Below are positions 18,931-27,625 of a stretch of 64,000 nt of DNA, piece after piece. The position numbers and the translations under genes were made by a program. This stretch comes from Croceivirga sp. Its GTDB lineage: Bacteria > Bacteroidota > Bacteroidia > Flavobacteriales > Flavobacteriaceae. Every line of letters starts with the position of its first letter. Position 1 is the first letter of the stretch. The stretch is taken from contig JANQKR010000014.1 in the NCBI GenBank assembly GCA_028281025.1, positions 1 through 64,000 on the forward strand, given 5' to 3'. A model generated the notes under the pieces. The model saw nothing but the letters and a program-made list of their open reading frames with translations. It searched no databases and was not told where the DNA came from.

Positions 18931-19633
18931 TTACGTACAATCTTCCGGAAATTCCGCACCTTCCAATCTTGCCTCCAAACGATCCCAGACCTTGGTTTCC
19001 ATATTGCGTACACGCTCCTCAAAGGACTGTAACGGCGATAAATTGTTTTGGGGGCTGTCCACATAAAAATAACTAGTGGCCGATACATCATCTCTTCTGT
19101 AATAATTGGTGAGTAAACCTTCGAGAAACTCATCACTGTCCACATCGGGCACATTTTCCATATCCAAAAGGCGAATGTGCCCCATTGGTTTTCCCTCATC
19201 GTTTCCTATTTGCTGACCGTGGGTCTGTAAAAGCCACACAGGCAAAAACGCCGTTCCCTCTGCCTTCATTTGCCGCAATAATTTTCTATTTGCATTGCCC
19301 ATTTGCTGTAAGGCAACCTTAATGTCTTTATGAAAATAAACCGCATCCGCGGTATGGTAACGGCAAAAGAAATATAGATCCAAGTCATCATCGGAAACCA
19401 ATGAACCAAACCGTTGGCCATAGTACACCCCCTGTCCCCATCCGGATCCAATATAGTCCTCGGCACCTGTTCCCTGAAGTGTTGGGCTAGTGGTATCACC
19501 ATCTATATACATTTTCACTTCACCTTCACCAAACCAGGTACCCAAGTATTTTTCACTGCCAATCATCCCGACATGTGTTCCCAAAAATCTGCCCATACCT
19601 TTCTGTGACTTCTTTCCAAGCTGATTGCAAACT
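18931..19633 (-). pseudogene. C-terminal two thirds of a GH172 gene, fused to an SDR stump
   Basis: From about 19633 the sequence encodes GMGRFLGTHVGMIGSEKYLG, TWFGEGEVKMYIDGD, GTGAEDYIGSGWGQGVYYGQ and a C-terminal part ending PEDCT. This is a GH172 enzyme of the roughly 370-residue type, lacking its first 150 or so residues. Its 5' side is joined in a different frame to the N-terminal part of a short-chain dehydrogenase. The catalytic-region motifs (FGEGEVK, GTGAEDY) survive, but there is no signal peptide or proper N-terminus. Product of a deletion between two neighbouring genes. Confidence 0.8.
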
Positions 19634-19851
19634 CCCTTTACTAAGCACGTCTGCCTGGACTGCAGTTGCTTCTCCACCTTCCTTATTGATTTGCTCCGCA
19701 ACTACTTCCGCAGACTCCTTCTTTAAATCCAATATGGCCAGTTTAGAACCCTGTTTGGCAAAGCTTAAGGAATGGTGCTACATAAAATACCACCTCCGCC
19801 AGTGACTACCACGACCTTACCTGTTAAGTCATTGTACCTCGGATTTTTCAT
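19634..19851 (-). pseudogene. N-terminal fragment of an SDR oxidoreductase (mannonate oxidoreductase-like)
   Basis: The ATG is complementary to 19849-19851. It reads MKNPRYNDLTGKVVVVTGGG, the Rossmann glycine motif, then after a one-base shift in a CC run, SFAKQGSKLAILDLKKES and VVAEQINKEGGEATAVQADV up to WKEVTERYGQI, where the sequence passes into the GH172 fragment. The leading NPRYNDLTGKVVVVTGGGG is typical of Bacteroidota D-mannonate oxidoreductases of the SDR type, which belong to uronate catabolism. Only about 70 residues remain. Confidence 0.75.
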
Positions 19852-20265
19852 TGATTTAGGCTATTGTCTTTTTGAGCTAAAAAGCAATTCTGTTTTTGTG
19901 TGTATTTTTTACACAGTTGTAAAGATATAGATTTTATTATGATACCAATGTTAAAAAGCTAGAATATCTTTAGATCAAATGTTGAAATAATAAAAAAGGA
20001 AGGATTTTAGTACAATATTCTATTGCAACGTTGTATATAGGATTGGACTTAAATCGTTTAGTGATTGTACGTCTTCAAAAATAAATGTCAATAAAGATGT
20101 TTATTCGGTTTTTCCGGTCACTTCAAAAAGCTTCTGCATAATATTCTTTATATTTTCAAAAAATAGGTTTAAGGGTTCTTGCCCCGGACTTAAACGATTT
20201 AGCTCACTCACTTTCAATATACTCATGGAAATAGGGGATAGCACTAAGATTAATATGTCCTTGCT
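19852..20265. promoter_or_regulatory. AT-rich intergenic region with a small inverted repeat
   Basis: About 410 bases with no gene. An imperfect palindrome GTGTA-TTTTT-TACAC lies at 19899-19913, some 50 bases upstream of the former SDR start, and could be an operator or promoter element of that lost operon. Nothing else stands out. Confidence 0.35.
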
Positions 20266-21732
20266 TCATGGTTTCAGGTCTTTTGAAGTGAGTCTCTTCT
20301 TAAAGAGCACTTCACCTTCTTGGTCGATCAACCTGAAGGTGGCATATTTATTTCTATTTTTTTCATCCAATGTTAGTTCCCCAAATGCAAAAACCCCCGC
20401 CGTTCCATATAATTGGTTTCTCCACTCAGGTTTTCTTGTCGGTGGACCCACCCTACCTCCTAACGAGGCTACCTGAAATTCATGAAATTCAAAACCCGAA
20501 CCGCTTTCAATGGTAAAACCTCTTGCTCCATGACGATCTCCGGATATGAAAATTACCGTTGTGACCTTGTTTTTTTCAATTAAATCAAAAATCTCCTGTC
20601 GGCGCTTGGGATCGTACATCCCCCAGGAATCTTTCCCGTTGGATACCTGATCACTCCACATGGTACCGCAGGACAAGATTAGGAACGGGCTATTGCATGT
20701 GGTAATTTGCTGCTTCAACCACCCGAACTGTGCATCCCCTAAAAAGGAATCACCAATTTCTTTTCGGAAATACCTATTATCCGTCATCACAATTTTAGCA
20801 GATCCGATTTCGGTAGCAAAGAAAACACCCTCATGCTGCAAACCATAGGAAGGGTTTGCCCAAGAATTCCTGAAAACTTTGCGAACATTTATTCGGTCAA
20901 GGTTTGAATACCCATCAGGTATTCCTCCGAGGTCATCGCCAAAATAATCATGGTCGTCCCAACTTGCGTAAACAGGTACGTTGCTAGCAAAACCGCTCCA
21001 TGCCTCCTGAAAATCCCTGAGCAGGTAATCGGCCCTGTGCATCCCAATATGATCCATTCGGTCTTGAACGGCGATATCACCAAGCAAAAACATAGCAGTA
21101 GGTGACCGTTGGCTGATGGTATTGAACAACTGCTGATTACCCAGCCCCCATCTGTGGGGACATGATCCGAAGACTATCCTTGCCCGCTCTTGGTCCTCTC
21201 GATCTGGGAGCGTTCTGAAAAAATAACGTTCATTTGATACCTCGATGGTATCATTAATGATAATCTTGTAAGTGTATGTTGTTGATGCCAATAGACCATT
21301 AAGTTTCAATCTACCCGCAAGATCGCCTTCAAATTCGGTCATGATTTGATTGGAGAGGCTTTCACTTTTACCATCAAAGGCTTTTACTTGTACCTTGGAA
21401 GGTTGCGTTGTTCTTACCCAGATGGAAATACCATCCTTTTTTACATTGCCAAGCATCGGGCCACCCAAAAGATAAAGACGCATCGAGTTGCATAACTTCT
21501 GGTATTGCTCATCATTTACTACGTCAATGTAGCTACTGGTTTTCTCCTTTGACAATAGGTCATAGGCGGTCTCATATAATTGCAGCTTTATCGAATCGGT
21601 ATTGCCCCAGAATTTTAATACATCTATGTTTTCTGCTTTACGGTTCATTGGGTGTTCCGATTGCCCAAAAAAATATTGCGCACTTAATCCCATTGGACCT
21701 ATCATTAAAAATAAAAAAATCCACTTCATCAT
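20266..21732 (-). CDS. PhoD-like alkaline phosphatase
   Basis: A secreted 488-residue protein with a signal peptide (MMKWIFLFLMIGPMGLSAQ). An N-terminal region of about 100 residues precedes the PhoD N-domain (SIWVRTTQPSKVQVKAF) and then the PhoD metallophosphatase core: RIVFGSCPHRW, MFLLGDIAVQDR, YASWDDHDYFGDD, VMTDNRYFRKE and VIFISGDRHGARG. PhoD enzymes are Ca/Fe-dependent phosphomono- or diesterases. It is one of two intact PhoD-like genes in the window (the other at 27626). Stands alone between the SDR/GH172 chimera and a sulfatase relic. Confidence 0.9.
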   Translation of the reverse strand: MMKWIFLFLMIGPMGLSAQYFFGQSEHPMNRKAENIDVLKFWGNTDSIKLQLYETAYDLLSKEKTSSYIDVVNDEQYQKLCNSMRLYLLGGPMLGNVKKDGISIWVRTTQPSKVQVKAFDGKSESLSNQIMTEFEGDLAGRLKLNGLLASTTYTYKIIINDTIEVSNERYFFRTLPDREDQERARIVFGSCPHRWGLGNQQLFNTISQRSPTAMFLLGDIAVQDRMDHIGMHRADYLLRDFQEAWSGFASNVPVYASWDDHDYFGDDLGGIPDGYSNLDRINVRKVFRNSWANPSYGLQHEGVFFATEIGSAKIVMTDNRYFRKEIGDSFLGDAQFGWLKQQITTCNSPFLILSCGTMWSDQVSNGKDSWGMYDPKRRQEIFDLIEKNKVTTVIFISGDRHGARGFTIESGSGFEFHEFQVASLGGRVGPPTRKPEWRNQLYGTAGVFAFGELTLDEKNRNKYATFRLIDQEGEVLFKKRLTSKDLKP

Positions 21733-21874
21733 TGATATTGATTAATTGTTTTGATTTCAACATTTGAAGGATAGACTCCTATCCATGCGCTGTCTTTGCT
21801 TATTTCCTCTGTTATTGACATAAAGGACAAATAAACCGAGCCTAGTAATAAGCAATAACATGTTTTCAATATTA

Positions 21875-22088
21875 TCATTTGTTCATTGATTTGTTTGTTT
21901 TGTTTCTGGGATATGGATTCAAGTTATCCATGCTTCTTTGAACTAAAAGCATAGTGCGCGCATCTCCCACCGCTGATTTGTTTTCAGAAGTAAGATCATT
22001 ACTTTCCCTGAAATCATCCTTTAAATGGAAGAGTTGCCAATCTTCTAATTTGTCCGGTTCCCCTGTTCCATATTTGAGTCTATCCAGA
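21875..22088 (-). pseudogene. C-terminal relic of a sulfatase, cut by IS256
   Basis: The minus strand encodes about 70 residues ending at a stop complementary to 21875-21877: ILDRLKYGTGEPDKLEDWQL, FHLKDDFRESNDLTSENKS and MDNLNPYPRNK. The pattern 'WQLFHLKDD..E.NDL' is the usual C-terminal tail of type I sulfatases (compare LYDLKEDIGERNNLA in the intact gene at 50418). The frame runs directly into the left end of the IS256 copy at 22089. The rest of the gene is not found on the other side of the IS. Confidence 0.75.
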
Positions 22089-23410
22089 ATTTTGTGTTTT
22101 TGAAAAATAGCACTAAAAACAAAGGTTTTATTAATTGATTCTATTTTTAAAGTGAATATACAACTGATTTTGTATTTGTGGCCAATTGAACCTGAATTTG
22201 TGCCATTTTTTCTTGATGGCCATGGCTGCCAGATAAATTGATTTTATGGCTGAATCATCGTTTGGGAAGACCTTTTTGTTACGGGTATACTTCCTAAGGC
22301 TCGCATTGAAGCTTTCGATGATATTGGTGGTATAGATTAATTTTCTGATTTCTTGTGGATATTCTAAAAAGGCTGTGAGGTTGTCCCAGTTCTTCTCCCA
22401 GGATTCTACGGCCTTCGCATATTTGGTGTGCCATTTGGCCTTGAATTCGTTGAAGGCGTCTTTAGCAGCGGTTTGATTTGAAGCGCGGTAAGTTTCTTTG
22501 ATGTCAGCGGCCATTTTCCTGCGTTCCTTATGGGCGAAATATTTGAGGGAATTACGTACTTGGTGGACGATACATATTTGCCTGATACTCTTAGGGCATA
22601 TAGCTTCCATAGCCTTGTCGAGACCTTTTAAATTGTCGGAGCACAGAAAAAAGATGTCCGCTACGCCCCTTTGGCGTAACCCTTCCAATATGGCCATCCA
22701 TTCTGAGGCCTTTTCTGTCCCAACGATATCATGGGAGAGTATGTCCTGCTGGTCGGAAAGGTCAACGCCCAAGGTCACCATACAAGCCTTGGAGATTACC
22801 TTGCCCTCATGGCGTATCTTGTAATGTATGGCATCCATCCAAACTATGGCATATACATCCTCCAAGGGTCGCCGGTGCCATTGCGCTATATCTGAGAGCA
22901 ACGAATTGGTAATGACCGATACCTGTGAGGTAGAGTATTCTACTCCATAAGTCCGTCCCACAAAATCAGTGATGTCGGCATTTCCCATCCCCTTTGCGTA
23001 GAGCAACAATATACAATCGTGGAGCTCTTTGGCCATCGTGCCATGTTTGGGTACGGTGACGGGCTCAAAACTGCCCTGACGATCACGGGGTACACTGATA
23101 AGCTGATCGCCCGTGGGGGTTTTCAAAGTCTTTTGCGAATGGGCATTGCGCACATTTCCCGTTTGCGACAAAGCTGCTTTTTTATGTCCAAGGTGTGCGG
23201 TCATCCCTGCTTGTTACAGGGACTCCACACCACGCTTGAAGAGTTGTTCCCGGACTCCTTCCAATTGAGCCTTGTCGGTAAGCTTAACAACAAGGCCCTT
23301 CAATAAATTCTCAATCTCTGGATCCATAGGTATTCTAATTTTTAAGTTAAAGGTACACCTATGTTTTCGTTGCCATTTTTCAAACCAAATTCAAGGCAAA
23401 AACACAAAAT
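22089..23410. mobile_element. IS256-family insertion sequence
   Basis: About 1.32 kb, bounded by ATTTTGTGTTTTTG at 22089-22102 and its inverse at 23397-23410, which I take as terminal inverted repeats. The single gene inside is a Mutator-type transposase read on the minus strand. No target duplication of the expected 8 or 9 bases is visible, which suggests that one flank was lost by a later deletion. Confidence 0.75.
22131..23327 (-). pseudogene. IS256-type transposase with an in-frame stop
   Basis: The full frame starts at the ATG complementary to 23325-23327 (MDPEIENLLKGLVVKLTDK) and would give about 398 residues, normal for IS256. A TAA codon complementary to 23214-23216 interrupts it in ...RGVESL-stop-QAGMTAHLGHKK, where related proteins have leucine (TTA). 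Downstream, the Mutator transposase core is intact: VWMDAIHYKIRHEG, CMVTLGVDLS, FFLCSDNLKG, CIVHQVRNSLKY and YTTNIIESFNASLRKYTRNK. Restart at the methionine after the stop would omit about 40 N-terminal residues needed for DNA binding. Confidence 0.85.
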
Positions 23411-23597
23411 AATTTGCAGTCCCCGGCCCAGACTTCCATATCCCTCCACCCATCGATTAAGTCTATCCGGAGTGTAAATCACAATCGTCTCAAAGTTGCC
23501 CGGCCTAAAAATGTCTATATACTCGAAAACCCTGTCGCATTTTGCGGACGACCGTAAAGTGCCCATCCCCCAACAAAGATTTGAAAACGGCCTAGCC

Positions 23598-24710
23598 TCA
23601 GTTAGCTCCCTCCTTTACCTTTTTCCATGATTCGTGGCTTATGACCCCCCTAAAACCCGCATGGTCCTGGCCGCTGTCCTGACTGGAGTGCATACGGGCA
23701 CTTGTACGGTAGCTGCTACAGTACATGTTGCTGCACAAAAAGGAGCCTCCCCGTTGCACGCGCTGTGGCACCCAGGGCTGTTGGGGATCAAAAGGCGTAC
23801 CGGCTCCCTGTGGATCTTTAACCGTTCCCTGATCCAAGCTTTTTTGGTAATAGGTGGTATTGTACCAGTCGGCCGTCCACTCCCAAACATTACCAGCCAT
23901 ATCGTATAGGCCATAGCCATTGGCAGGATAACTGGCCACGGGTGCTGTGGTAAAATAACCATCTTCCTCGCTGTTGTACAGAGGAAAGGTGCCCTGCCAA
24001 GTATTGGCCATTTCTACCAGTTTTTGGCCATCACTGCCCCATGGATAAACTTTTCCCTCCAAACCGCCCCTAGCGGCGTATTCCCATTCGGCATCGGTGG
24101 GCAATCGTTTTCCCGCCCATTTGAGATAGGCTTGGGCATCGTCCCAGGAAACCTGCACCACAGGATGATCTTCTTTGTCTTCGATGGTACTTTGAGGCCC
24201 CTGCGGATGCCTCCAATTGGCTCCCGCCACCCAGGACCACCATTGCGACCAATCCGCCAAATTCTTGGTATCCACGGGCGTAAAGACCATGGAGGAGGGT
24301 CTTAAAATGGAATCGTGCGGTTTGGGAGTTCCGGGGGGAACCTGTTTTTTGATCTCTTCCCAGTCCACGGGGCGCTCGGCGGTGGTCACATAGCCCGTGG
24401 CCTCCACAAATTCACGGAACTGGGCGTTGGTCACCTCGGTAGTGTCCATCCAAAAGCCGCTGAGTTCCACGGGATGTTGCGGATATTCATCCGGGCGGGC
24501 CTCACCATCATCGGGTTGGGCACCCATGGCATACGCACCTCCCGGAATCCAGACCATGCCCGGAGGCCCATCGGCAGGAAGCTCGGCCGTTCTTTTCGAC
24601 ATGGGCATCGATGATTTCTTATCCACTTCCTTGCAACAAAAAAGCAGCAAGCCCAAAAAGCCAAGGGCCATACCTTGGGTAATTCGCATACGTTTCAATT
24701 CATTTCTCAT
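23598..24710 (-). CDS. Formylglycine-generating enzyme (sulfatase activator), SUMF1 family
   Basis: A 370-residue lipoprotein (signal LLLFCC at residues 21-26) of the FGE-sulfatase fold: GMVWIPGGAYAMG, STTEVTN-like DTTEVTNAQFREFVEATGY, PVVQVSWDDAQAYLKWAGKR, PTDAEWEYAARGG, NVWEWTADWY and GGSFLCSNMYCSSYRTSAR. The two cysteines C326 and C331 match the copper-binding catalytic pair of aerobic FGE, so this should be a true sulfatase-maturing enzyme and not a cysteine-less homologue. It would convert the active-site cysteine of the sulfatases to formylglycine; all intact sulfatases in the window have Cys. It overlaps the upstream outer-membrane gene by 4 bases (ATGA), which indicates coupling. Confidence 0.92.
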   Translation of the reverse strand: MRNELKRMRITQGMALGFLGLLLFCCKEVDKKSSMPMSKRTAELPADGPPGMVWIPGGAYAMGAQPDDGEARPDEYPQHPVELSGFWMDTTEVTNAQFREFVEATGYVTTAERPVDWEEIKKQVPPGTPKPHDSILRPSSMVFTPVDTKNLADWSQWWSWVAGANWRHPQGPQSTIEDKEDHPVVQVSWDDAQAYLKWAGKRLPTDAEWEYAARGGLEGKVYPWGSDGQKLVEMANTWQGTFPLYNSEEDGYFTTAPVASYPANGYGLYDMAGNVWEWTADWYNTTYYQKSLDQGTVKDPQGAGTPFDPQQPWVPQRVQRGGSFLCSNMYCSSYRTSARMHSSQDSGQDHAGFRGVISHESWKKVKEGAN

Positions 24711-25693
24711 CTCCCAGAAACCTTTGAATTTGTTTTTTTAACTGGTGGCACAAAGATCAATTGCAGGCCCAAGGTATTAATTTTTAGGTTTTGCCTGTTC
24801 CCATAAGTGGTACTCCATTTCAGGTTGGAATAGAGGTTGGGCAAGAACCAGTAACCGACATAGAGGCCAAAAACACTACTGCGGTCCTTGACCGAGGCAC
24901 CCCAATAGACCCCATTGCCGCGGTCTTCCCCCACCTGAAAGGCATGCCCACCCTCAAGACCGAGTTCCAAACGTTCCGAGAGAAACTGACTGACCCCATA
25001 TTCCAGGATAAAGCGACTGCCCGGCCTTACATCCACATCTTTGGTCTTTCCATGAAACTCAAAAGTGGGCATCAACTGCAGTGCGGTGGACTTGTCGGCA
25101 ACGGGATAGTAATAGAGCGATGTCTGCAATAGGTGCGACCAATAGCCGAGGCCCACATTGTCGTCGCCCCCCGTACTGTACTTACCGGTGGGAGCCGCAA
25201 AGAGGTACCCAGTGGTCAGGTCCACGTTCTGAAACTGCCATGACAACAACAGTGGGGCCACCAACAGATCGCCAAAACCCGAGGTACCACCCTGGGCATT
25301 CAACCCCAGACCGGCCTCACCCAGGGCAACACCCGTATTGGTGGTATTAAAACTTGGGTTGAGGGTGAACATATAACGGGCATGTCCCAAAAAGGGCAAT
25401 TTATCGGTGATATAGGTGAGCGAAAGACTATTGACAAAGCCCGAAACATCCACTTGGAGCGGCAGGTTTCCCAAACGGTTGACCGCTTCACCATTGCGGT
25501 CAAAGAATTGGTCGGAACCGATAAACAAATTATAATCCACTATGGCCCATCCGCGATCCTCGGGTGCAGCATAATCGCGAACGGCCATATTGCCGGGCAT
25601 ATAAAAACCCGTTTGAAAGGGCGATGCGATTGGCGTCTGTGCCATGGCCGCAAGGGCCGCCCTGGAGGACTTTGCCCAAAAATGGGAATCCAA
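24707..25693 (-). CDS. Outer-membrane channel protein, phenol-degradation MetA-like family, 5' end replaced
   Basis: About 320 residues of a predicted outer-membrane beta-barrel of the SphA / MetA-pathway transporter type: TPIASPFQTGFYMPGNMAVR, GWAIVDYNLFIGSDQFFDRNG, HARYMFTLNPSFN, GFGDLLVAPLLLSW, TGYLFAAPTGKY and a long alternating C-terminus. The only start is a TTG, and the first 18 residues do not form a signal peptide, although the mature part begins normally at AQTPIASPF. About 40 bases upstream lies a copy of the 18-base IS-end repeat, so the original signal sequence was probably replaced. If expressed at all it may not be exported. Overlaps the FGE start by 4 bases. Confidence 0.7.
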   Translation of the reverse strand: MDSHFWAKSSRAALAAMAQTPIASPFQTGFYMPGNMAVRDYAAPEDRGWAIVDYNLFIGSDQFFDRNGEAVNRLGNLPLQVDVSGFVNSLSLTYITDKLPFLGHARYMFTLNPSFNTTNTGVALGEAGLGLNAQGGTSGFGDLLVAPLLLSWQFQNVDLTTGYLFAAPTGKYSTGGDDNVGLGYWSHLLQTSLYYYPVADKSTALQLMPTFEFHGKTKDVDVRPGSRFILEYGVSQFLSERLELGLEGGHAFQVGEDRGNGVYWGASVKDRSSVFGLYVGYWFLPNLYSNLKWSTTYGNRQNLKINTLGLQLIFVPPVKKTNSKVSGR

Positions 25694-25729
25694 GTATTCC
25701 TACGCCATAAAAAGCTGGAGGGAGAATTG

Positions 25730-25758
25730 GGAAGCCTTCAAAAACAGGGAAGCCTTCA
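25730..25758 (-). repeat. 18-base GAAGGCTTCCCTGTTTTT repeat, 1.6 copies
   Basis: Read on the minus strand, one full unit GAAGGCTTCCCTGTTTTT is followed by GAAGGCTTCCC. The same unit occurs in tandem at 33990-34025 (inside the left end of an IS3) and 37615-37650 (in front of a sigma-factor relic). In all three places it lies just upstream of a gene with the same orientation. Confidence 0.75.
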
Positions 25759-25794
25759 GCATCACCTACACAACAAGAACCTAAAACGGGTACG

Positions 25795-26110
25795 ATAACT
25801 TACCAATTCGATTATATTTTTAACAAAGACGAAGTAGAACCGATATTAAAAATCAATACCAAAAAAGCGACAGAAAATATTCAGTATATTTAGCCCGTTA
25901 CATCAGAAAATAAAGAAAAAGTTGCAATCAAAGCTGACAGGGTACAGGTCAATAAACCAAAAGGCGCGTTAGTGTTGAATCGAATATTGAGCCAACATTA
26001 ATGCAAAATCAATTACGAATGTTCAACACCGAGCCTGGATTTGAAATTATACCCTTAGTATATGATTTGGAGAACGAAAAGGAATTAAAAATAAAGTTTA
26101 ATGTAAAATG
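25795..26110 (+). pseudogene. Decayed coding remnant upstream of the sulfatase
   Basis: Plus-strand frames give protein-like fragments separated by stops: YQFDYIFNKDEVEPILKINT, ADRVQVNKPKGALVLNRILS and FNTEPGFEIIPLVYDLENEK, the last ending in a TGA that overlaps the ATG of the next gene (ATGA). I do not recognise the family. The 4-base overlap shows that a gene once lay here and was coupled to the sulfatase. Confidence 0.45.
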
Positions 26111-27595
26111 AACCAGCCACTTTTCAAAATAATCTTTGTAGTTGCCTTAAGTCTTAATGTGGCCAGTTGTCAAGAGCCTGTAAGTAAGCAACCCAACGTA
26201 TTGTTCATTGCAGTTGATGATTTAAGACCAGACCTTGGAATTTATGGGGACCAAACCGTCATATCTCCCAATATAGATAAACTTGGGGGTCAAGGCACCA
26301 TTTTTATAAACCATTACGTAACCGTGCCAACTTGTGGTGCATCCAGAGCCAGTATGCTCACTGGACTTTTACCAACCAGTAGAAACCATTTGTCAAATCA
26401 TGTGTTTCGTGATATTATAGCTAAAAAATCACCTTCTACAGGTCCAGAAACTTTTGTGCACCACCTCAAACAAAATGGATATTATACTGTTGGCATTGGC
26501 AAAATGAGCCATTCGGTTGACGGGTTCATTTATGCATATGATGAACCCGTAGGTACAGAAAAGGAAATGCCCTTGAGTTGGGATGAAATGTTGATGGACA
26601 CCGGAGACTGGGGAACCGGGTGGAATTCCTTTTTTGCATATAGTGGAGGTGAAAATCGGACCGATTCCAATAAAATGGTGAAGCCCTACCAAGCCTCCGA
26701 CGTGCCGGACGAAGGATATCCTGATGGTTTAACGGCCAATCTGGCCGTAAAGAAGCTTGGGGAATTGGCAGAAAAAAAACAGCCCTTCTTTTTGGGCGTA
26801 GGCTTTTTTAAACCGCACCTGCCATTTAATGCCCCGAAAAAATATTGGGACATGTATGAAGAAGAGGACATGCCACCTTCACCCAATCCATTTTTGCCCG
26901 AAAATGTCAGCAGGAAGAGTTTGCATACAAGCAATGAACTGAACCAGTACAAACTGGGCGAGGAAAAAGCAGGTCTGGATTCTGCACTAACCGATAATTA
27001 TGCAAAAAAACTTATGCATGGTTACAGGGCCTGTATCACCTATATGGATGTCCAGGTCGGTAAAGTTTTGAATGAACTTGAAAGATTGGGATTAAGAGAA
27101 AACACCATAATCGTATTATGGGGAGACCACGGCTGGCATTTGGGAGACCATAGACTTTGGGGAAAACATGCCCTTTTCGATAGGTCTTTGAGAAGCCCCC
27201 TCATTATTGCTACCCCTAACTACCTGAAAAACAACCGAATCGAAAATGTGGTGAGTTCGGTAGATATATATCCAACTATCTCCGAATTATGTAATCTCCC
27301 CGCACCCGATGGTTTGGACGGCAGCACATTAACCGCCTTGCTGACGAATGAAAACTCCACAAAGGATAACGGAAGGGCTTATAGTTATTTTAGGAACGGC
27401 ATCTCCTTAAAAACACAAAAGTATCGGTTGGTAAAATATTTTAGGGAAGAACAGCCCACTATTGAATTGTACGACCACAAAACAGACCCCTATGAGACCA
27501 AAAATGTGGCTGAAGACCATCCGGAAATCATAAAAAGATTAATGCCCTTATTGGATATGGGAGATACTGGAATTTACAGCGAAAAGTCCAACTAG
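26108..27595 (+). CDS. Type I sulfatase, iduronate-2-sulfatase-like
   Basis: A 495-residue sulfatase lipoprotein (signal ends NVASC). The metal-binding start is NVLFIAVDDLRPDLGIYG, and the modification motif C-x-A-x-R is CGASR at residues 76-80, so C76 is the formylglycine precursor. Further family marks are GKMSHS, GFFKPHLPFNAPKKYWDMY, WGDHGWHLGDHRLWGKHALF and a C-terminal ELYDHKTDPYETKNVAEDHP. The layout is that of S1 sulfatases related to iduronate-2-sulfatases, which in marine bacteria remove sulfate from algal glycans. First intact gene of a four-gene plus-strand operon (30 bases to the next gene). Confidence 0.92.
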   Translation: MNQPLFKIIFVVALSLNVASCQEPVSKQPNVLFIAVDDLRPDLGIYGDQTVISPNIDKLGGQGTIFINHYVTVPTCGASRASMLTGLLPTSRNHLSNHVFRDIIAKKSPSTGPETFVHHLKQNGYYTVGIGKMSHSVDGFIYAYDEPVGTEKEMPLSWDEMLMDTGDWGTGWNSFFAYSGGENRTDSNKMVKPYQASDVPDEGYPDGLTANLAVKKLGELAEKKQPFFLGVGFFKPHLPFNAPKKYWDMYEEEDMPPSPNPFLPENVSRKSLHTSNELNQYKLGEEKAGLDSALTDNYAKKLMHGYRACITYMDVQVGKVLNELERLGLRENTIIVLWGDHGWHLGDHRLWGKHALFDRSLRSPLIIATPNYLKNNRIENVVSSVDIYPTISELCNLPAPDGLDGSTLTALLTNENSTKDNGRAYSYFRNGISLKTQKYRLVKYFREEQPTIELYDHKTDPYETKNVAEDHPEIIKRLMPLLDMGDTGIYSEKSN

Positions 27596-27625
27596 CGCAT
27601 ATTCAAACTAAAGCACCAACAAGAA

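Noticed and set aside
16169..19701. One large GH172 gene split by sequencing errors
   Set aside because: The pieces repeat the same domain regions (two N-termini plus an intact gene plus one C-terminus) in an order that no set of indels can join, so they are separate paralogues and relics.
23342..23566. A 74-codon minus-strand frame between IS256 and the FGE gene
   Set aside because: Its 3' part lies in the IS256 end, it matches no family I know, and there is no start context. I regard the stretch 23411-23597 as undefined debris.
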